A program made the position numbers and the translations under genes. From contig VLTN01000077.1 in NCBI GenBank assembly GCA_008330645.1, forward strand, positions 81,894 through 145,893: DNA of 64,000 bases. The letters run 5' to 3'. Shown here in pieces: positions 9,779-18,714 of this stretch (the stretch's first letter is position 1; every line of letters begins with the position of its first letter). The notes under the pieces are model-generated. The model made no database searches, was not told where the DNA came from, and was given only the letters and a program-made list of their open reading frames with translations. Source of the DNA: Cafeteria roenbergensis (lineage: Eukaryota; Sar; Bigyra; Bicosoecida; Cafeteriaceae).

Positions 9779-11821
9779 ATGGACTCGCGGCGCATCCACC
9801 AGTCGACCTTTAACGAGGCCGTTGCGGAGAACATCGAGGAGTTTGAAATGGGCCTGGAAGAGGCCATCGCGGACGCCAAGGAGCAGCTGACCGCTGAGGG
9901 GGCGGACCTGACCGACCTCGTGACCGACGAGCTTGCGAGCTCCGTGGGAGACGTGGAAGGCGCCGAGGCGCTTGCGGCGGCTATCCGTGCGTTCAAGCAC
10001 CCCGTCAACGTCGTGAAGGATGCCCTGGCGCTCGCCGCGGCGAGCGACGGTGACGCTGCTTGCTATTCGTCGGCCGAGGCAGTGGCCGGTGCGGAGGCCG
10101 CGCTGAGCGCCACGGTCCGGCTCTTCGAGGAGGCCAGCAACAGGGACGAGCCGTCCCTGGCCCGTGCCGCCCGCATTGTGTCCCTCCGGGCCCGCTGCGC
10201 GAGCGCCGGCGTCGTGCCGCTCGTGTGCCGCATCGCCGGGCGCCTGGCCGCCACCACCGACACGGCCGCCACGGCTGCGGCGGACAGCTCGGAGCCCGAA
10301 GCGCCTACCGCCAGCGTCGGGGGTGGGGCGCCACCCGCCCCCACGGAGCCCGCAGTCGGGACTGCGGCAGCGTCCTCGGCCAAGGACGGCGAGGTGTCCG
10401 GCCCGGCCCGCGCCCTCGCCTTGCGCGCCGCCACTGCCACCGCGCTCGAGGAGGGGATGCACGCACTTCGCAGGCTCTGCTACCGAAGCGACGACTGCCG
10501 CGCCGCTGTGAGCACGGCCGCCGTCGACGCCATTGCCGGGGCCCTTGCCGCCCACGCCGCCCACCCCGCGCTGGCTTGCGCCGCGGGCAGGTGCGCCGGG
10601 ATGGTGGCCACCCGCGTGGAGGGCTTCAAGCGCCGGCTCTACGACCTGGGCGCCGCCACAGCGGCCCGCGAGCTTCTCGCAGCGCGCCCCGACGACGACG
10701 AGGCGGTCCGAGCCAGCTGCGCCACACTGCGCGCCCTCACGGCGCGCGACGACCCAACCGCGAAGATGGCGCAGGGCTTTGAGCACGCCAAGACCCTCAC
10801 CCAGGACGGCAAGACAGTGCCGCTGCTGGTGGCCTCGCTTGCGTCGACGGCTGGTCTCACTGGCCTCATGTCTCCTCGCTGGGCCCTGGCAGCAGACCTC
10901 ATGCTCGCCCTACGCTCGCTGCACGTGAACAACGACTCGTGCAACGCCCTGCTGGACGCAGGCGCCATCGGCACCGTCATCCTGCCGACGGTCACAGCCG
11001 CTCTGGACGCCGTCGAAGCCGCCGCGGCGGCGGAGGCAGCGGCGGCGGAGGCAGCGGCGGCGGAGGCAGCGGCGGCGGAGGCGCCCTCGGCGGATGAGGC
11101 CGGCGCTGATTCCGAGACCACCGAGCCCGCCTCCGGTGCCGGCGCCGTCCCAGACGGGGCGGCGGATGCGCGCGCGTTCCAGCAGGAGCCCGATGCGCAG
11201 CGATGCGTGCGCGTCGGGTTCGCTCTGCTCAAGGCGCTGACCAACTCGGACGCCGTGAAGCGGGCTATGGCGGATCCCGCGCTTGCGGCGGGCGGCGCCG
11301 GCGCGTCGGCCGGGGCGGACTGGTCTGGGGGCGGCTCTGCCAGCGCGATGGGGCTCGCCTCGACTGCCCCGGCCATGGCGGAGGCCACAGCCACGGCCGT
11401 GGCCGAGGCCGCGGCGGCGCGAGCTGAGGCGGCGGACGGCGACGGGACGGCCGGTGTGCCGGTGGGCATGCTGCTGATGCTGCGCGCGCTCCACCAGTGC
11501 AGGGACTCGCCGGCTACCGCCGACCAGGCCCTGGCGGCTCTGGCGAGCTCTGTGCTGCGCATCGAAGACAACGCGCGGTTTTTCGTGGCCAGCGGCGGGC
11601 CCACTGCCGTGGCGACGATCATGCGGCGCCACCCCGCTCTGGCGATGATCCAGCGCCACGGGGCGCTCACGCTGCGCAACACAGTCAGCTGGGACAAAAC
11701 CCTCATCGAGCCCATCGTGGCAGCAGGGGTGGAGCCGGTGCTGCGGGCAGCGAACGCGGCCCACCCGCACATCGCAGGGGAGGCGGCGCGAGCGGCGCTG
11801 CGCGACCTGGTGCTGGACTGA
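9779..11821 (+). CDS. ARMC6: Armadillo repeat-containing protein 6 homologue
   Basis: Single exon, 680 residues. The start is ATG 9779 in a strong context (CACC-ATG-GAC). The N-terminus [12 protein letters not shown] followed by [14 protein letters not shown] matches the conserved N-terminal signature of ARMC6 as I remember it. The remainder is built from armadillo-like helical repeats, ending with one containing [18 protein letters not shown]. It is longer than the ~500-residue animal protein because of Ala/Glu-rich insertions, including four copies of an imperfect GCGGCGGAGGCA unit near 11026-11085 and an Ala/Gly stretch near 11280-11430. The molecular role of ARMC6 is poorly known; it is probably a protein-interaction scaffold. 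Confidence 0.9.
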   Translation: MDSRRIHQSTFNEAVAENIEEFEMGLEEAIADAKEQLTAEGADLTDLVTDELASSVGDVEGAEALAAAIRAFKHPVNVVKDALALAAASDGDAACYSSAEAVAGAEAALSATVRLFEEASNRDEPSLARAARIVSLRARCASAGVVPLVCRIAGRLAATTDTAATAAADSSEPEAPTASVGGGAPPAPTEPAVGTAAASSAKDGEVSGPARALALRAATATALEEGMHALRRLCYRSDDCRAAVSTAAVDAIAGALAAHAAHPALACAAGRCAGMVATRVEGFKRRLYDLGAATAARELLAARPDDDEAVRASCATLRALTARDDPTAKMAQGFEHAKTLTQDGKTVPLLVASLASTAGLTGLMSPRWALAADLMLALRSLHVNNDSCNALLDAGAIGTVILPTVTAALDAVEAAAAAEAAAAEAAAAEAAAAEAPSADEAGADSETTEPASGAGAVPDGAADARAFQQEPDAQRCVRVGFALLKALTNSDAVKRAMADPALAAGGAGASAGADWSGGGSASAMGLASTAPAMAEATATAVAEAAAARAEAADGDGTAGVPVGMLLMLRALHQCRDSPATADQALAALASSVLRIEDNARFFVASGGPTAVATIMRRHPALAMIQRHGALTLRNTVSWDKTLIEPIVAAGVEPVLRAANAAHPHIAGEAARAALRDLVLD

Positions 11822-12065
11822 CCGGCGTGCTCGATGCGTGGTCGGGCGGGGTTCGGCGCCGAGCACGGCCGAGTCGCGCTCGCTCGGTCGCACCATTTCA
11901 TCGCGGCGACGCGGCAGAGCACACGAGCACGCACACATACATGCACAATGCACACAGCGCGGCGCATCGCACCGCCGTCCCTGTAACGAAGAGAGCCTCG
12001 CTGCCGCCAGCCGGGCGCGTCTGGCGCAAAATTGCAGGGCCGCCCTGCAACCTGGAGGCTGAGAC

Positions 12066-12935
12066 CTACGACTGTCCCTGTCTGCGAAGAGCGGCGCGGA
12101 GCATCAGCTCGCGTCGCTCCGACGCAGGCACCGACGCCGGTCCGCCCGAGGAAGCGCCGGCAGCAGCGGCCGGGGCAGGGGCGCCAGGGGCTCCGCTGCC
12201 GCCACCTCCCCACCATGAACCTCCAGGCGCGTCCCTGCTAGTCGCGGCGTCGTCGGACGAGGCGCTCGATGCCGCGAGGCTGCCGAGCCTGCGGCCGGTG
12301 CCCGCAGGGGCCGCCCTTGCCCGCGGTCCGCTGCTGCCGGCGTCCGGGTCGGAGAACGACGAGGACCCGCCACCTGCAAAGGACATCACTTCCCTCCTCG
12401 GAGGAGGCTTCTTGGCGGCGGCGCCGCGGCCGCGTATCACGTGGAAGCCGCTGCCCCCGGAAGGTTCGCTGCCGGCCGAGCCGTCCTGCACAGGCGCCTG
12501 CCCGGCGCCGTCTTCCGGCATGAAGCAGGAGCAGTACTGCCCGAGCGTGGCGCTGCGGTTCACCCACCCCGGGATGGACCTGTTGAGCAGCTTTCGCGCC
12601 AGGGCCTCGGAGAAACTGTTGCAGTTTTTCTTGAGCAGGTGGTACGTGCCGGCGGGAAAGTCGCGGCGCAGCTCGTCCACCATGCGCTCAACGTCACGGG
12701 ACCCCTCGAACGTCTCCCCAAGCACAATGGTCTCGCAGAGCGGCGCCCCGTTGGCATCCTTGGGCGTCGTGGAGAACACGCCGCCGTTGGCAAAGGTGTA
12801 CTCCGAGCCGAACACCTCGACGCCCGAGTGATACGCCCCCAGGCCGAGGAACCGCAGGTGTTCGTTCGCGGGATGGAGGTCGTACACGTTAAGCAGGACA
12901 GGCTCGCCCACTCGGCGGCGGGACATGGCGCTCAT
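12066..12935 (-). CDS. PPPDE-type deubiquitinase / deSUMOylase (DESI family)
   Basis: Single exon, 289 residues. Residues ~10-150 form a PPPDE thiol-peptidase domain. The catalytic pair is visible: His in GLGAYHSGVEVFG (about His36) and Cys in HLLKKNCNSFSEAL (about Cys105). Other conserved pieces are SEYTFANGGVF and TIVLGETFEGS. The family removes SUMO or ubiquitin. The C-terminal half is a Ser/Gly/Ala-rich, probably disordered tail. ATG 12935 is chosen; an in-frame ATG nine bases downstream (12926) is equally possible. It diverges from EMC3, with only 147 bp between the starts. Confidence 0.92.
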   Translation of the reverse strand: MSAMSRRRVGEPVLLNVYDLHPANEHLRFLGLGAYHSGVEVFGSEYTFANGGVFSTTPKDANGAPLCETIVLGETFEGSRDVERMVDELRRDFPAGTYHLLKKNCNSFSEALARKLLNRSIPGWVNRSATLGQYCSCFMPEDGAGQAPVQDGSAGSEPSGGSGFHVIRGRGAAAKKPPPRREVMSFAGGGSSSFSDPDAGSSGPRARAAPAGTGRRLGSLAASSASSDDAATSRDAPGGSWWGGGGSGAPGAPAPAAAAGASSGGPASVPASERRELMLRAALRRQGQS

Positions 12936-13082
12936 TGCCCCGCTCGGCGCGGGCGCGCGAGTGCCGGCCGGGCCTCGCAGTCGGGGCAGAGTTGGGCGGC
13001 CCCAAGAGGGGCAGAGTTGCAAGTCCCTGAGTTGAGGGCCGAGCAGGCCTCTTTGCCGCCACCCCTTTCCCCAAGGCTGGCC
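12936..13082. promoter_or_regulatory. Short divergent promoter, DESI / EMC3
   Basis: Only 147 bp separate the two ATGs, so the promoters must overlap or be a single bidirectional element. No TATA-like motif is visible. Confidence 0.45.
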
Positions 13083-14208
13083 ATGGCGGATGTGGGGAAC
13101 CTGACGCTCGACCCGCGGATTCGCGACTGGGTGTTGCTGCCCCTGACGGGCATCATCATTCTGGTGCAGCTGCTGCGCACCATCGTCGCACAGCTGCTGT
13201 CGAAGACGGCAAACAAGGAAGCCGAGGAGATTCAGCAGCGGTGAGCGGCCATCGAGGGGGTAGCCGATGCCTCGCGCGCGCCTGTGCGCGCGCGACCAGC
13301 CTGGAAGAGAGGTGCAGTCGCCTCTTGTCGTTGCCAGTGCGTGCCGGGTGGGCGCCGTCTGGGTGCGGGAGCCTCGCTGACGGTGGCCTCGGCGGCTCCG
13401 TGCGCTGTTCTCGCGTTCGTTCGCGCGCAGGGGCATCGTCGAGCGCTCCCAGCGCACGAGGACCATGGCCGGCCTGCTTGGCAAGGACGCCTTCCTGGCG
13501 CGCAAGGTGAGGCCCGGCAGACGCAAGCGCGGGCGGCCCTGCAAAGCAGCGCAGACCCGGCCTCCCCTCGCCCGCCGACGCGCGCAAGCACCCGCCCGAC
13601 CGCATTTGCGCCGCTCGCAGACGTGGTTGCTCGGCAAGAAGGGCCGTGGGCTCAAGGCCAAGGCCGAGGCCCCGCCCATGGACCCGTCTGGCATGATGGG
13701 GCCGATGCAGATGCAGGCTGTGTACTACCTGTCCAACATCGGCTCGCTGTACCTCGTGCAGTCCCTCTTCACTGGCTTCGTGCTGGTGAAGCTGCCCTTT
13801 TCCCTGACGGCGCGCTTCCGGGGCGTGACGCAGCGCGATATGGCGCAGGCGCTGGAGCTGCTCAACCCGGCCCTGGTCACCTCCTTTTCTTGGTACATGA
13901 TGTGCCTCTACGGCTGCCAGGGCATCATCACGCTTGTGCTTGGCGGCAAGAGCAGCGAGTTTGCCGACCAGTCTGCCATGATGATGAGCCAGATGGGCAT
14001 GGGCGGGGGCCGCCAGCAGCCGTGGAACCCCGGGGCGGCGTTCAAGGCGGAGCGGACGCAGCTCCGCATCGCGCAGCCAGGAGCGACCAACCTCATCGCC
14101 ACGGAGCGCGCCATCGTGGCCGCTGCGGCGTCCGGCCGGAGCGTGGAGGAGGAGGCCGCCGCTCTGGCCGAGCGGACCAAGCAGCTGAAGCGGGCAGCCC
14201 GCGCCTGA
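13083..14208 (+). CDS. EMC3: ER membrane protein complex subunit 3
   Basis: Three exons, 13083..13240, 13431..13506 and 13621..14208; 273 residues. Both introns are GTGAG...CAG (phases 2 and 0). The spliced protein aligns with EMC3 throughout: LDPRIRDWVLLPLTGIIILV (first membrane segment), EIQQRGIVERSQRTRTM across junction 1, KDAFLARKTWLLGKKGRG across junction 2, then VKLPFSLTARFRGVTQ, SFSWYMMCLYGCQGI and FADQSAMMMSQMG. EMC3 is the Oxa1/YidC-related core subunit of the ER membrane complex, which inserts transmembrane helices. The C-terminal tail is Ala/Glu-rich and differs from the animal protein. Confidence 0.95.
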
Positions 14209-14456
14209 CGCGGCCGCCGCCGGCCCGGCGCTGTGCGGGTTTGAGCGCAAGTCTGTCGGTGTGCGAGTGCGGGCCGCTGCGAGGCGCGACGCGCTCGGGT
14301 TCACCCGCTGCCGGCACGGCAAAGCGCTCCAAGCTGGCCCGCGCTCGGCCAGTCGCCCCACGCCAGCCACCGCCGCCACACGCACTGCACGACGAACGGC
14401 GAAGCGTATTAAGTACAGACCGCTCTCGGCTCACGACGCGCAACGCAGTTGAGCGC

Positions 14457-14934
14457 TCAGGCCAGGAGCGTCACCTCCTTCTTGGAGGCCGAGCCCCATT
14501 TCTGGAGCGCCGCCACAACCGCCTCGGCGGTGGCCGGCGGCGCGACCTTGCAGGTCACCAGCTTGTCCGCCACGCTCGTGGTCACGTCCGTCACGCCTGC
14601 GGCGTAGGGAAGCACGCTTTCACTGTCGAGATTCTCGCTGAAGCGAGCAAGTGCCGAGCGCGGCGCGGCGCGGTCAGTTGCGCAGGCGCAGCCACATCCT
14701 CACCCTCCAGCTTGCCGAGGATGCGCGTCACCGCGCCCTCGCACCCGCCACAGGTCATGCCCACGCGCAGGCGGATGGTTGACTGCGGCTCCGCGACATT
14801 GCAAAGCTTCAACGAGGGCGAGAACCATAGACGCAGATTTCGGTGGCACACGCTCCGCCCGCGCCTGCCCAGCTCCCCGCCAGCGCAGGCGCGCATGGGC
14901 AGGTGCTTACGCCAGTAGACGCAGCGTCGGCCAT
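14457..14934 (-). CDS. ATX1: ATX1-type copper chaperone (HMA domain)
   Basis: Three very short exons: 14934..14911 (24 nt), 14782..14704 (79 nt) and 14596..14457 (140 nt); 80 residues. Donors are GTAAGC and GTGAGG; both acceptors end GCCGCAG. The spliced product is one heavy-metal-associated domain with the copper-binding MTCGGC motif (residues 17-22), followed by EGAVTRILGKLEGVTDVTTS and LVTCKV across the second junction. The length and single-domain layout match ATX1/ATOX1, which carries Cu(I) to the secretory-pathway copper P-type ATPases. No single frame is long enough to show this gene; it was recovered by following the splice sites. Confidence 0.9.
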
Positions 14935-15083
14935 GCTGATTCAGTGGGTCGTGAGTGCGCGCCGCAAGGAGCTCGTTGGGATCGCAGCTTGCTGGGGACA
15001 CGGCTGGCAGAGCGGGAGCGCGGCGGCATGGAGCCTCGACGCCGCGGCGGCCACTCGCCCGCAGCACGCTGGGGGTCGCCGCG
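14935..15083. promoter_or_regulatory. Short divergent promoter, ATX1 / TBCCD1
   Basis: 149 bp between divergent ATGs. A shared bidirectional promoter is the simplest reading. No TATA-like element is seen. Confidence 0.42.
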
Positions 15084-18078
15084 ATGGCGACTTGGCGGCT
15101 GCGGTCCGACTGTTTCGACCATGGCATGGCCTTCCCCACCCCCAAGAGCGGCAGGCGCCCCACGGTCGAGGAGGGCAGCGATGCAGCAACGGAGCTCAAT
15201 CGCACGACGAGCGTCACGTGAGCTGCCGTGCCCCTGAGCGAGGCATGGAAACCGCCCGCGCCCCTGCCGGCGCCGCTTTCCGGTGTCGGGGGAGGGCTTG
15301 TTTGCAACGCGGCTGGCCCCGGCACGGACCTCTGCGGCAAACAATCATCCAGGACCGCTCAAAGCCCCGCCCTCGCGAGAGCGTTTGCTCCCACTGCCGC
15401 TCCCCTGTGCACCCCGCGCCCTCGCAGCCGGGACCAGTGGCACGAGATTGCCGCCAGGGTTCTGTCCTGGGACGCCGCAGCGGCGGACACGTGAGGAATC
15501 GCGAGCGCCGGCGGGCTGCAACGCAGGACCCCTCGCAAACGGCTGCGTGGCTTCGACAGGACTCCTCGCGCCCCCCCCTCCTCCCCCATCTCTCTCTCGC
15601 CGCCCATGTCGTGCCACGCGCGACTGCTCCCCGACCCCCCGCCCTTTGCGCTCACAAGCACACACGCGCACACGCACCTCGTGCGGGTGAGCGGTTGTGG
15701 CCCGCCCGCACTCGCCGCAGCCCCGAGCCCGCCGCCGCCTCGCGCTGCCCTCCCCTTCCGCAAGCTTGCGCAGAGTGTTTGACCTTTGCTGGTCCTTGAC
15801 CTGGGACGGCACGGGCCCCCCTTCTGGCATCGCCTCCGCGAGGCTTGCAGCCTTTGTGCTCCTCCAGACATATTCGCCGAAGCTGCGCGCGCAGCCGTCC
15901 AAGCGCCTCTGGAATGTCGACATCTCGTGGCCATCGCCGGAGGTGTTCGCCGCCCAGACCGGCCTCTCCGGCCTTCCGGGATCCTCTGCAAACTCCACGG
16001 GCTCGCCGAGCGGTCCTGCCGACCCCCCCGCCAGCCCCCACAGCGCAGCCCCGTCCACCGCGGCCCCCTCCGCCTCTGATGTCGCGGCCGCCGACTTCGA
16101 GAGCGAGCGCCGCTCCAGGGCGCGGTGGGCCCGCGCAGCCCTGTCCAAGGCTGTGGCCGCCTCCCCCTCGGGAGAGTCCGCCCTGCGCCTCGTTTCAGCC
16201 TTCGAAGACCTCGTCCTGGCTCAGTGCCGCCCTGCCCGGCAGAGCCGATCCTTTGAGGCCGACGACTCCGCCGCCGCCATGGCCGCGCCACATCTCGCCG
16301 AAGCGCTCGGGCTTCCCTCCGCTGACCCAGCGGCCGCCGCTAAGCTGGTGCACGCCACCCTCGCGGCGGACGGAGGCTCCTCCCATCGCGTGCTCCCCCT
16401 GGCCATGGGCGGGGAGGGCTACGTGACGTCATCCAGCCCGCGGAAGCGCGCGGCGCAGCCTACCATCCCGCCGCCGTCGCCGTCCTCAGGCGGCGTTGGG
16501 GCGACTCGGGAGTCGCTCTCCCACCCCGTGCCGGGCCTGCCCGTTCACCCGCCCTCCTCCCCCTCGGGCGGGGGCGCTCCGACCGGGTTCTCGTCCTTCG
16601 GCTCTCCAGCCACGCCCTCATCCTCCTCCTCCTCCTCCTCATCCACTGCAGCGGGCGCAGCTGCGCCGGAGACGGCCACTGCACCGGTGCCCGCTGTTGC
16701 GGCTGCCCCTGCCGGCAAGGCAGGCTCGCAGTCCTCATCCTCCTCATCCTCATCCTCCTCATCCTCATCCTCCGCAACCGCTTCAGCACCCTCCACAGCA
16801 GCTCCAGTCGACGTGGCTCCGGTGACCCCGGTTGGCAAGGGCCGACCCCCCTCCACAACGCCCGAGCCGCCTCGCGCGCACCTCATCCTCCGGCCCGCCC
16901 TCTCTGCCTCGCCCAGCTCCTCCCCGCGCGGCCTCGATGCCGAGTCGGACCGGGACGCCCCGCTTGGCGTGCTTCACGTGCGCAAGGGCAGCATCGTCCA
17001 CGCGGACGTCGACGCCTCTGCGCCAGGGGCGGATGCCGACACCACCGCCGCACCGTCATCATCATCATCGTCCTCCTCCGCAGCAGCAGCAGCAGCAGCA
17101 GCCACCGCCCCCGCCGCCTCTCCGCGGAGCGTTCACTCCCTGCGTGACCTCACGGTCGAGGGCTGCGCTGACGCATTCATCTACATCCTCCGGCCCTTCC
17201 GCCACGCGGCGGTGCGCGCCTGCTCCAACACCACCGTGGTTGTTGGCGCCGCCGCCGGCATCCTCACGGTGGACCTGTGCGAGGGGTGCCACGTCATCGG
17301 CGCGGCCCGCCAGGTCCGCATCGGCAACTCTGTTGCCACCACTGCATCGGTGTATTCCGTGCGGCCCCCGCTGGTGTACGGCGACTGCCGCGACGTCAGG
17401 ATCGGGCCTCACTGCGCTCCCTTCCGTGGGATGCAGGCCACCCTTCGAGGGGCTGGCCTGCTCGAAGCCGGCCATGCCAAAACGCCCGACTCGGGCATGT
17501 GGGCCAAGTTCGCAGTCCTGGGCAGACCGGAGGCAGGCGCGCCGCCGTCCGCGACGGGCGGCGCTGCTGGGGGGGCAGCCCCTGCAGCAGGCGCCCCCAC
17601 GGCAGCAGGCGGTCCGGACGAAGCAAAGGCGGCCGTCACGAACCCAGCTCGCGCGGTTACTCCCGCGGAGTTTAGCCTGATGGTTGTGCCTGCGCCTGCG
17701 GGCATGGCAGGGGCGGAAGACCAGGCCGTGCCGGTGCCGGGGCCTATGGCGGAGGCTACGCGCGCTGCCCGGGACAGGGTGGCTGCCGTGCGAGCGGAGA
17801 TCCGCGCGGCTGGCCTGCCTGCCGACCGGCAAGTCACGCTCCAGAGCTGCGTCGAAGGCGCCTTTAAGCAGTGGCTCGTCGCGTCTGGCAACATCCGCCA
17901 GGTTGCCGACTTGGTCAGGATGCAGGCTCGCGCCAGCTCGGTGGGAGAAGCAGTGCAAAGCCCTGGCGGCACGCAGCGAGTCATCATGGGCGTCATGAGC
18001 CCGTCCGTGCACTTCTCGTCCCCGGCTGGTGGCGCGTCTGCGAACGGAGGCGGCACCGTGGAGGCTCGGTCGTTTTAA
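15084..18078 (+). CDS. TBCCD1: TBCC domain-containing protein 1 homologue
   Basis: Three exons, 15084..15217, 15428..15490 and 15774..18078; 833 residues. Both introns are GTGAG...CAG, phase 2. The short exons give an N-terminus like that of TBCCD1 (FDHGMAFPTPKSGR, then DQWHEIAARVLSWDA), leading into LCWSLTWDG and LWNVDISWPSPEVF. About residues 515-620 are the TBCC/CARP beta-helix: LTVEGCADAFIYILRPF, TTVVVGAAAGILTVDLCEGC and VYSVRPPLVYGDCRDVRI. The conserved C-terminus CVEGAFKQWLVASGNIRQV is present. A large Ser/Pro/Ala-rich insertion (about 180-500) contains poly-Ser runs. TBCCD1 localises to centrosome/basal bodies and helps position organelles and Golgi in animals and green algae. Confidence 0.93.
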
Positions 18079-18282
18079 CGCCAGCATCCTTCACATGGGC
18101 GGCAGCAGGAGCAGTGAGATGCCGCTTGCCACAAGTGCTGCAGAGTGAATTTAGCTTGCGAGCCAGCGACTCGGCGACAGGGGCCACGACGGCTTTGCGT
18201 GGCTGCGCGAGCCAACGTAGTGGTGCCAAACGGCAAGCGGGAAGCGACTTCCAACCGGATGCCTGTCACACACACACAACGA

Positions 18283-18501
18283 TCATTCATCATTCAGCGG
18301 CTGGTACGCATGCGCGCTGCTTTCGCTGCTGCGGGAACTCGCGGTCGCGATATCGCGCACCACACGAATCTGAGACCAGTCCATATCCGGCACAGCCTGG
18401 GGCGGGCGGGAAAGGCAGGCAAGATCAACCGTAGCGTTTGTCGCCCTCGCGGCCGGCCACAGCGCTAGCGCCAGCGCCAGGGCAAAGCAAGGCACTAGCA
18501 T
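18283..18501 (-). CDS. Possible small secreted protein (72 aa)
   Basis: A 72-codon frame starts at ATG 18501. The first ~20 residues (MLVPCFALALALALWPAARA) look like a cleavable signal peptide, followed by a Ser-rich mature part with PDMDWSQIRVVRD. No family is recognised. The frame stays open far upstream on the opposite strand of the next gene, which is common here, so openness is weak evidence. A C12 tract lies just upstream at 18511-18522. It could equally be a non-coding part of the intergenic region between TBCCD1 and the following plus-strand gene. Confidence 0.3.
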   Translation of the reverse strand: MLVPCFALALALALWPAARATNATVDLACLSRPPQAVPDMDWSQIRVVRDIATASSRSSESSAHAYQPLNDE

Positions 18502-18714
18502 GAGCCAGCACCCCCCCCCCCCTCCCTGGCTCCAACCCGCTCGCACGCTGCCTGCCGTGGGGTGCTCGCAGCAAGCCGCGCAGAGACCTCCGGAGGCAGA
18601 GTGCAGAGCCTGTGCTGCCGCCGTGACCGGCGAACAACTCCTGGCGATCGGCTGGCGAGCCGACCACTCCGCCGGCTCCTCCACGTCGGGGCAGCCCGGA
18701 GTCCTGCCTTGCGA

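Noticed and set aside
15697-15773. GTG start for TBCCD1
   Set aside because: Two upstream exons with phase-matched GTGAG/CAG introns supply the conserved N-terminus and a proper ATG at 15084.
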